Shown here one piece after another: positions 59,875-64,000 of a DNA stretch of 64,000 nucleotides. This DNA is from Lactobacillus xylocopicola (lineage in GTDB: Bacteria > Bacillota > Bacilli > Lactobacillales > Lactobacillaceae). Positions within the stretch are counted from its first letter, which is position 1, and each line of letters opens with the position of its first letter. A program made the translations under genes and the position numbers. The notes under the pieces are model-generated. The model worked only from the letters and a program-made list of their open reading frames with translations. It had not been told where the DNA came from and made no database searches. Location: the NCBI RefSeq assembly GCF_033096005.1, contig NZ_AP026803.1, positions 1,234,001 to 1,298,000 on the forward strand. Direction: 5' to 3'.

Positions 59875-60582
59875 ATGCTGATCAAATCTTTAGTTATTAA
59901 AAAGGATTACTTAACAACGGTTAACGAACACGCTACGCTTGAGGAAGCATTAGCAATTTTAGAAGATTCGGGCTACCGCTGTGTGCCAATTTTGGACGAT
60001 ACCGGTACCATTTTCCGTGGTAATATCTACAAAATGCACATCTATCGCCATAAGTCCCAAGGTAAGGATATGAGCCTACCGGTCACTTACTTGTTGAAGA
60101 ATGCTACTAAAACCATCAAGGTTAATTCACCATTTTTTAAAGTTTTCTTCACAATCAAAGACCTACCTTATATTACCGTTCTAGATGAGAGTGGCAAGTT
60201 TTATGGGATTCTAACTCACTCACGCCTGCTCGACATGTTATCAGCTGCCTGGAACGTAAAAAGTGGTTCTTATGTGCTGACTGTATTAACTGACAACTCA
60301 CGCGGAAACTTGGTCAAGATGGCCAAGGTCATTAGTAAGTACACGGCCATTGCAGGGACAATGAGTTTGGATGGATCAAGTTCAGCAGAAAACAGTAACT
60401 TTGTGCGGCGCATCCTCTTCACTCTACCGGCGGGCGTATCACTTGAGACCTTGAAAACAATCGTCAGCAAGCTGGAACACAAGGGCTACGTGGTGGCCGA
60501 AATTGAGGACCTCCAGGCCGGCATGACCATTATGAGCGACGAAAATCCGGGTATTTATCTCAGTGAACCAGAAGATAATTAA
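59875..60582 (+). CDS. CBS-domain protein with C-terminal ACT domain (possible c-di-AMP receptor type)
   Basis: 235 residues. Two CBS motifs (about 1-60 and 75-135) precede an ACT-like domain (about 140-215, starting SYVLTVLTDNSRG). CBS pairs bind adenine nucleotides, and CBS-ACT proteins of Firmicutes include CbpA-like c-di-AMP binders; that ligand is inferred, not shown. GGAGG lies 7 nt before the ATG. Own promoter and terminator. Confidence 0.82.
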   Translation: MLIKSLVIKKDYLTTVNEHATLEEALAILEDSGYRCVPILDDTGTIFRGNIYKMHIYRHKSQGKDMSLPVTYLLKNATKTIKVNSPFFKVFFTIKDLPYITVLDESGKFYGILTHSRLLDMLSAAWNVKSGSYVLTVLTDNSRGNLVKMAKVISKYTAIAGTMSLDGSSSAENSNFVRRILFTLPAGVSLETLKTIVSKLEHKGYVVAEIEDLQAGMTIMSDENPGIYLSEPEDN

Positions 60583-60603
60583 TTATCTTCAAGGCACACA
60601 ACC

Positions 60604-60640
60604 AAAAAGCACTGCTTATCTATTGAAGCAATGCTTTTTT
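60604..60640 (+). terminator. Terminator of the CBS-ACT gene
   Basis: AAAAGCACTGCTT, an 8-nt loop and AAGCAATGCTTTTTT pair with a single mismatch and run into six U residues. Confidence 0.8.
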
Positions 60641-60704
60641 GTTATCTGCACAAGTAATTGCAGTCAAGTATCTAATGACTTCCCCCGCGCATACCGAGTA
60701 AATC

Positions 60705-61333
60705 TTAGTCATCAGCCAAATATGCTTTGCGTTGCTTTAGCCAGTAGTCTCTATCTGCTGCAGAAAACGTGCGAATTACCCTAGCTGGATTACCAACGGC
60801 CAGACTATTTTCAGGTAAGCTCTTAGTAACCACTGCTCCTGCTCCCACTACAGTCTTAGCACCAATCGTTACTCCCGGCAGAATAACTGCACTACCACCT
60901 ATCCAGACGTCATCCGCCACTGTTATCGGAAGACCATATTCAAGCCCAGCGCTTCTAACTTGAGCATCCAGTGGGTGACCAGCAGTATAAAAACTCACGT
61001 TAGGGCCGACCAAGACGTTGTCGCCAAAGGTAATCAAATTTACATCTAAAAAGGTGCAATTTTGATTAGCATAAAAGTTATCCCCTAAGCTTATGTGGCG
61101 GCCATAATCTACATACAGTGGTGGATTAATATAAAGATTCTCACCTGCTTTTTTCACCAATTGCCGTTCTAGCTCAATAATTTCAGTTTTATTTTGAATC
61201 GGTAATTGATTTATTTTTGAGCTATTATTTTTCCGTGGATCGACCTGTTTTCAGGTTTAATTCTATCTGCCCGATATAATTCTCCGGCCAACATTTTTTT
61301 ATATTCTTTGTCTGTCGGTTGACTATTTTTCAT
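60705..61333 (-). pseudogene. Sugar O-acetyltransferase (maltose/galactoside acetyltransferase type), frameshifted
   Basis: The 3' part is an intact left-handed beta-helix (hexapeptide repeats such as GDNVLVGPNVSF and WIGGSAVILPGVTIGAKTVVG) with the catalytic His in YTAGHPLD. The N-terminal mac domain starts at the ATG at 61333 (EYKKMLAGELYRAD), which GGAG precedes, but its frame stops early. A one-base shift in the AAAACAGG stretch near 61250 joins it to QVDPRKNN and the rest. The ancestral protein would be about 208 residues, normal for the family. Acetyl-CoA-dependent sugar acetylation would be the lost activity. Confidence 0.75.
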
Positions 61334-61413
61334 AACCATTACTCCCAAATTGCTTAATCAATAGTCCTAATGTTGTCCACATCGGCCAACCTTGTGCCAC
61401 GATTTAATAGCCG

Positions 61414-62547
61414 TTATAAACCTTCATAATATTCTCGCGGCAGGCGGTCAGAAAGCAGGCAGGCAACTTCATAATGAATAGAATCAACATAGTCAGCCGC
61501 TTTTTTTATGCTGTTTGGTGCCGCTGGATCATTAGCAATCAAGACCACTTTCGTACCTACTGGCATTGCATGGGGCAAGCGCACCATCAATTGATCCATA
61601 CAAATACGACCAACAATCGGACAGTAGCAGTCGCCCACCTTGACGGTAAAACCCTGAAATTTACGGATAAAGCCATCAGCATAGCCCAGCGGAACCGTCC
61701 CAATGACTTGGTCACGCTCCGCCAGGTAAGTTGAGCCGTAGCCCACACCTTCTCCTTTGACCACCGTATGAACCTGGACGAGCTCGCTTTCAAGCGATAA
61801 GGCCGGTTTTAGCTTAACTTTCATCGGCAGTTCAGGACTGGCCGGATTAGCAGACGGATTAAGGCCATAGATGCCAATCCCGAAACGCACCAAATCGCTC
61901 TTTACGCCCTTGTCATACACACTGGCGGCCGTGTTGTCCACATGAATCCACTGCGGCTTTAACTTAAGCAGGTGCTTAAAGTGATCAAAACGGGCTACTT
62001 GCTGCTTAAAGTAAGTATCATCACTACTGTCAGCTGAAGCAAAGTGGGTAAACATTCCTTCAACATCAAAGTGCGGATTAGCTTGCAAAAAGTCGTTAGC
62101 TGCAAGAAAGTCTGCATCCTCACTAAAACCAATGCGATTCATGCCAGAATCAACTGCTAAGTGAACTTTCAGGCGCAGATTGGCAGCTGTTAATTCTTGG
62201 TCGGCCGCCTTGAGCCAAGCTAAAGTTGGTACCGTTAACGAAATATCTGCTGCTGCCGCTAGCCCTGCACAGGCTGGCGGCGTTACCCCCAACACTAAAA
62301 TGGGCTGCGTAAGGTCTGCTTTACGTAGTTCCAGTGCCTCATCCAAGATTGCCACACAAAAGCCACTAGCACCTGCCTTGACCGCCTCACGAGCAACTCT
62401 CACTGCACCGTGGCCATAGGCGTTGGCTTTCACAACTGCAAACAACTTTTGTCCTGGCTCTAAATGGCTTTTTTCTGCTTTAATATTATGTCTTATCGCA
62501 GCTAAGTCCACACGTACATGCGCTGGGCGATGTATTCCTGGCACCAT
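61414..62547 (-). CDS. alr: Alanine racemase
   Basis: 377 residues; it makes D-alanine for peptidoglycan and teichoic acid. PLP Schiff-base Lys40 in [10 protein letters not shown], the second catalytic Tyr in GYGSTY near 267, and the C-terminal beta domain with [10 protein letters not shown]. It starts 2 nt after acpS with the ribosome binding site inside the acpS end. Pair acpS-alr is standard in lactobacilli. Confidence 0.97.
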   Translation of the reverse strand: MVPGIHRPAHVRVDLAAIRHNIKAEKSHLEPGQKLFAVVKANAYGHGAVRVAREAVKAGASGFCVAILDEALELRKADLTQPILVLGVTPPACAGLAAAADISLTVPTLAWLKAADQELTAANLRLKVHLAVDSGMNRIGFSEDADFLAANDFLQANPHFDVEGMFTHFASADSSDDTYFKQQVARFDHFKHLLKLKPQWIHVDNTAASVYDKGVKSDLVRFGIGIYGLNPSANPASPELPMKVKLKPALSLESELVQVHTVVKGEGVGYGSTYLAERDQVIGTVPLGYADGFIRKFQGFTVKVGDCYCPIVGRICMDQLMVRLPHAMPVGTKVVLIANDPAAPNSIKKAADYVDSIHYEVACLLSDRLPREYYEGL

Positions 62548-62549
62548 TC

Positions 62550-62903
62550 TTACTTCTCCAAAACAATTAAAGTGACTATTTCATGATTATCATGACTAAT
62601 ACTTGGAAAAATTTTCCCTGCAAACTTACTTGAAGTAGTCACGGGATGACCAAGATCATCCCATAATGTTTCTATATCTTGCAAGCCAATTTCTTTACCC
62701 AGGCCGGTTCCCATCGCCTTAGAAAAGGACTCCTTAAGTGAAAAGCGACCGCCTAAATACTCAACTTTGCGCTTGCCTTGCATCTTTTGGTACTGGGCAA
62801 ATTCATTGGGGGTTAGCACCTTGCGAGCAAAATTATCACCTTTAGCTACTAATTTTGCGACCCGTTCTACTTCAACTGCATCAATTCCTACACCAGCTAT
62901 CAT
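62550..62903 (-). CDS. acpS: Holo-[acyl-carrier-protein] synthase
   Basis: 117 residues from the ATG at 62903; a GTG three codons upstream overlaps the GTGAGGTGG ribosome binding site. It transfers phosphopantetheine to ACP. The magnesium-binding Asp is in [12 protein letters not shown] and the Glu in [13 protein letters not shown]. Upstream of alr, downstream of the cshA terminator. Confidence 0.96.
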   Translation of the reverse strand: MIAGVGIDAVEVERVAKLVAKGDNFARKVLTPNEFAQYQKMQGKRKVEYLGGRFSLKESFSKAMGTGLGKEIGLQDIETLWDDLGHPVTTSSKFAGKIFPSISHDNHEIVTLIVLEK

Positions 62904-62933
62904 TTTTTCCACCTCACTGTAAAAATTATAGCC

Positions 62934-62970
62934 TAAAAAAAGAGTTACATCTTAATGTAGCTCTTTTTTA
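62934..62970 (-). terminator. Terminator between the DEAD-box helicase gene and acpS
   Basis: AAAAAAGAGCTACAT and ATGTAACTCTTTTTTT form a long stem with one mismatch and end in seven U residues. Confidence 0.88.
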
Positions 62971-62979
62971 GTAAAAATA

Positions 62980-64000
62980 TTAATCTTTTTTGTTCTTAAT
63001 CACAAAGCTGTGACCCCCACCTGACCGGTGTGAGTTATTACCGCGATAACCGCCACCGCTGCGGCCATGGTCACCGCCGCGATAACCACTGTAGCCATGA
63101 TCATTATGACCGCGCTCACCGCCGCGGTATCCACCGCGCCCGCTGCGGCCCCGGCCGCCGCCATGACCGTAATTGCCCCGGCTTCTACCACCACCGCGGC
63201 GGCCGTTGCCGCCACGTGATGGCAATGGTTTTTGTGAACTTATATTAACCTCAACATCAGCTGAATCCTTAGACAAATTCTTCAACAGTGCAGCTGCAAG
63301 GTCAACAGCAGAATAGTTTTCCAACAATTCACTGGCATCATCAGTATACTTGGAAAGATCTTCCTTCATCAGGTCTTCAATCTTGGTTTTAGCAATCTTA
63401 AGTTGACCGTGCAAAGCCTGGTCATCCGTTGGTGGAGTGAGCGGCATCATCTTTTTCTTAGTCAACCTTTCGATTGTCTTCATATAGCTCATTTCACCAG
63501 GCGTAACAAAGGTAATCGAATTACCATTTTGCCCTGCCCGACCAGTACGACCAATACGGTGGACGTAAGAATCTGGGTCTTGCGGAATGTCGTAGTTGTA
63601 CACGTGGGTTACACCTGAAATGTCAAGACCACGGGCAGCAACGTCAGTTGCTACCAAGATATCTAATTTTCCTGCACGGAACCGCTTCAACACGCTAATC
63701 CGGCGCGCTTGCGACAGGTCGCCATGAATACCAGCTGCATTGTAGCCACGTGCCTGCAAGCCGCGCGTGATTTCATCAACTCGCCGTTTAGTCCGGACAA
63801 AGATAACGGCTAAGTCAGGATTCTGAACATCGAATAAGCGACACATAATGTCAAACTTTTCGGAATCTTTAGCGCGCACGTAATACTGATCAATCAGGTC
63901 GGCGGTCAGCTCTTTGGCCTTAACCTGCACAACCTCAGGATCATGCATGAACTTTTCACTAATATTTAAAATTGGCTTAGGCATTGTCGCACTAAACAGC
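62980..64000 (-). CDS. cshA: DEAD-box RNA helicase, C-terminal part (5' end beyond window)
   Basis: About 340 codons; the frame is open at the window edge, and the first residues (LFSATMPKP) are helicase motif III, so the N-terminal ATPase half is missing. Domain 2 has AVIFVRTKR, ATDVAARGLDISGVTHVYNYD (motif V) and HRIGRTGRAG (motif VI). From about 240 residues into the visible part a long Gly/Arg/Ser-rich tail with RGG-like repeats follows, typical of CshA-type cold-shock and mRNA-decay helicases. ATG inside motif III is not a start. Confidence 0.93.
   Translation of the reverse strand, partial: LFSATMPKPILNISEKFMHDPEVVQVKAKELTADLIDQYYVRAKDSEKFDIMCRLFDVQNPDLAVIFVRTKRRVDEITRGLQARGYNAAGIHGDLSQARRISVLKRFRAGKLDILVATDVAARGLDISGVTHVYNYDIPQDPDSYVHRIGRTGRAGQNGNSITFVTPGEMSYMKTIERLTKKKMMPLTPPTDDQALHGQLKIAKTKIEDLMKEDLSKYTDDASELLENYSAVDLAAALLKNLSKDSADVEVNISSQKPLPSRGGNGRRGGGRSRGNYGHGGGRGRSGRGGYRGGERGHNDHGYSGYRGGDHGRSGGGYRGNNSHRSGGGHSFVIKNKKD

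Overview
The window looks like the chromosome of a Lactobacillus or a close relative in Lactobacillaceae. The evidence is the gene order, the class of surface protein at the left edge, and the close resemblance of the ribosomal, RpoB, RpoC and FtsH proteins to those I know from Lactobacillus. I do not assign a species. Nearly all genes lie on the minus strand, so the transcription order runs from high to low coordinates.

Layout, left to right. 1-3344 is the 5' part of a very large secreted adhesin with a KxYKxGKxW-type signal, a pectate-lyase-like region, MucBP-like repeats and DUF1542/FIVAR-like helices. 3921-8135 holds rplM-rpsI, truA and the energy-coupling (ECF) module ecfA1-ecfA2-ecfT. 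8313-21856 is the complete S10-spc-alpha cluster from rpsJ to rplQ, with a clear promoter before rpsJ and a second one before infA. 22402-25409 is the str operon rpsL-rpsG-fusA. A divergent prepilin peptidase gene (25589-26284) and a decayed IS3-family element separate it from rpoC-rpoB (27557-34889) and clpC (35102-37600). 37.8-40.4 kb is an AT-rich accessory patch with small secreted or membrane proteins and a broken peptidase-like gene. Genes for tRNA-Gly(GCC) and tRNA-Pro(CGG) and a DUF2785 gene follow. 42.0-46.1 kb is a lactococcin-972-type bacteriocin locus: Rgg-like regulator, bacteriocin precursor, large membrane protein, ABC ATPase. 46.3-59.7 kb is a housekeeping run: lysS, dusB, a phosphoglycerate mutase-like gene, hslO, ftsH, tilS, an S1-domain gene, divIC, rqcP, mfd and pth. 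The right end has a CBS-ACT gene, a broken acetyltransferase gene, alr, acpS and the 3' part of a DEAD-box helicase gene.

The strongest unusual themes are: (1) the Lcn972-like bacteriocin locus, whose Rgg regulator is frameshifted at an A7 tract; (2) an IS3-family element sitting in the loop of the bidirectional terminator between rpoC and the prepilin peptidase gene; (3) small gene remnants wedged between essential genes (after fusA, after hslO); (4) a terminator inside the rpoB leader; (5) a terminator between two adjacent tRNA genes; (6) absence of hpt (and coaX) from the tilS-ftsH-hslO neighbourhood; (7) repeated TTG start codons in core translation and transcription genes. Several broken genes carry single-base shifts at or near homopolymers, so sequencing error has to be excluded for those.
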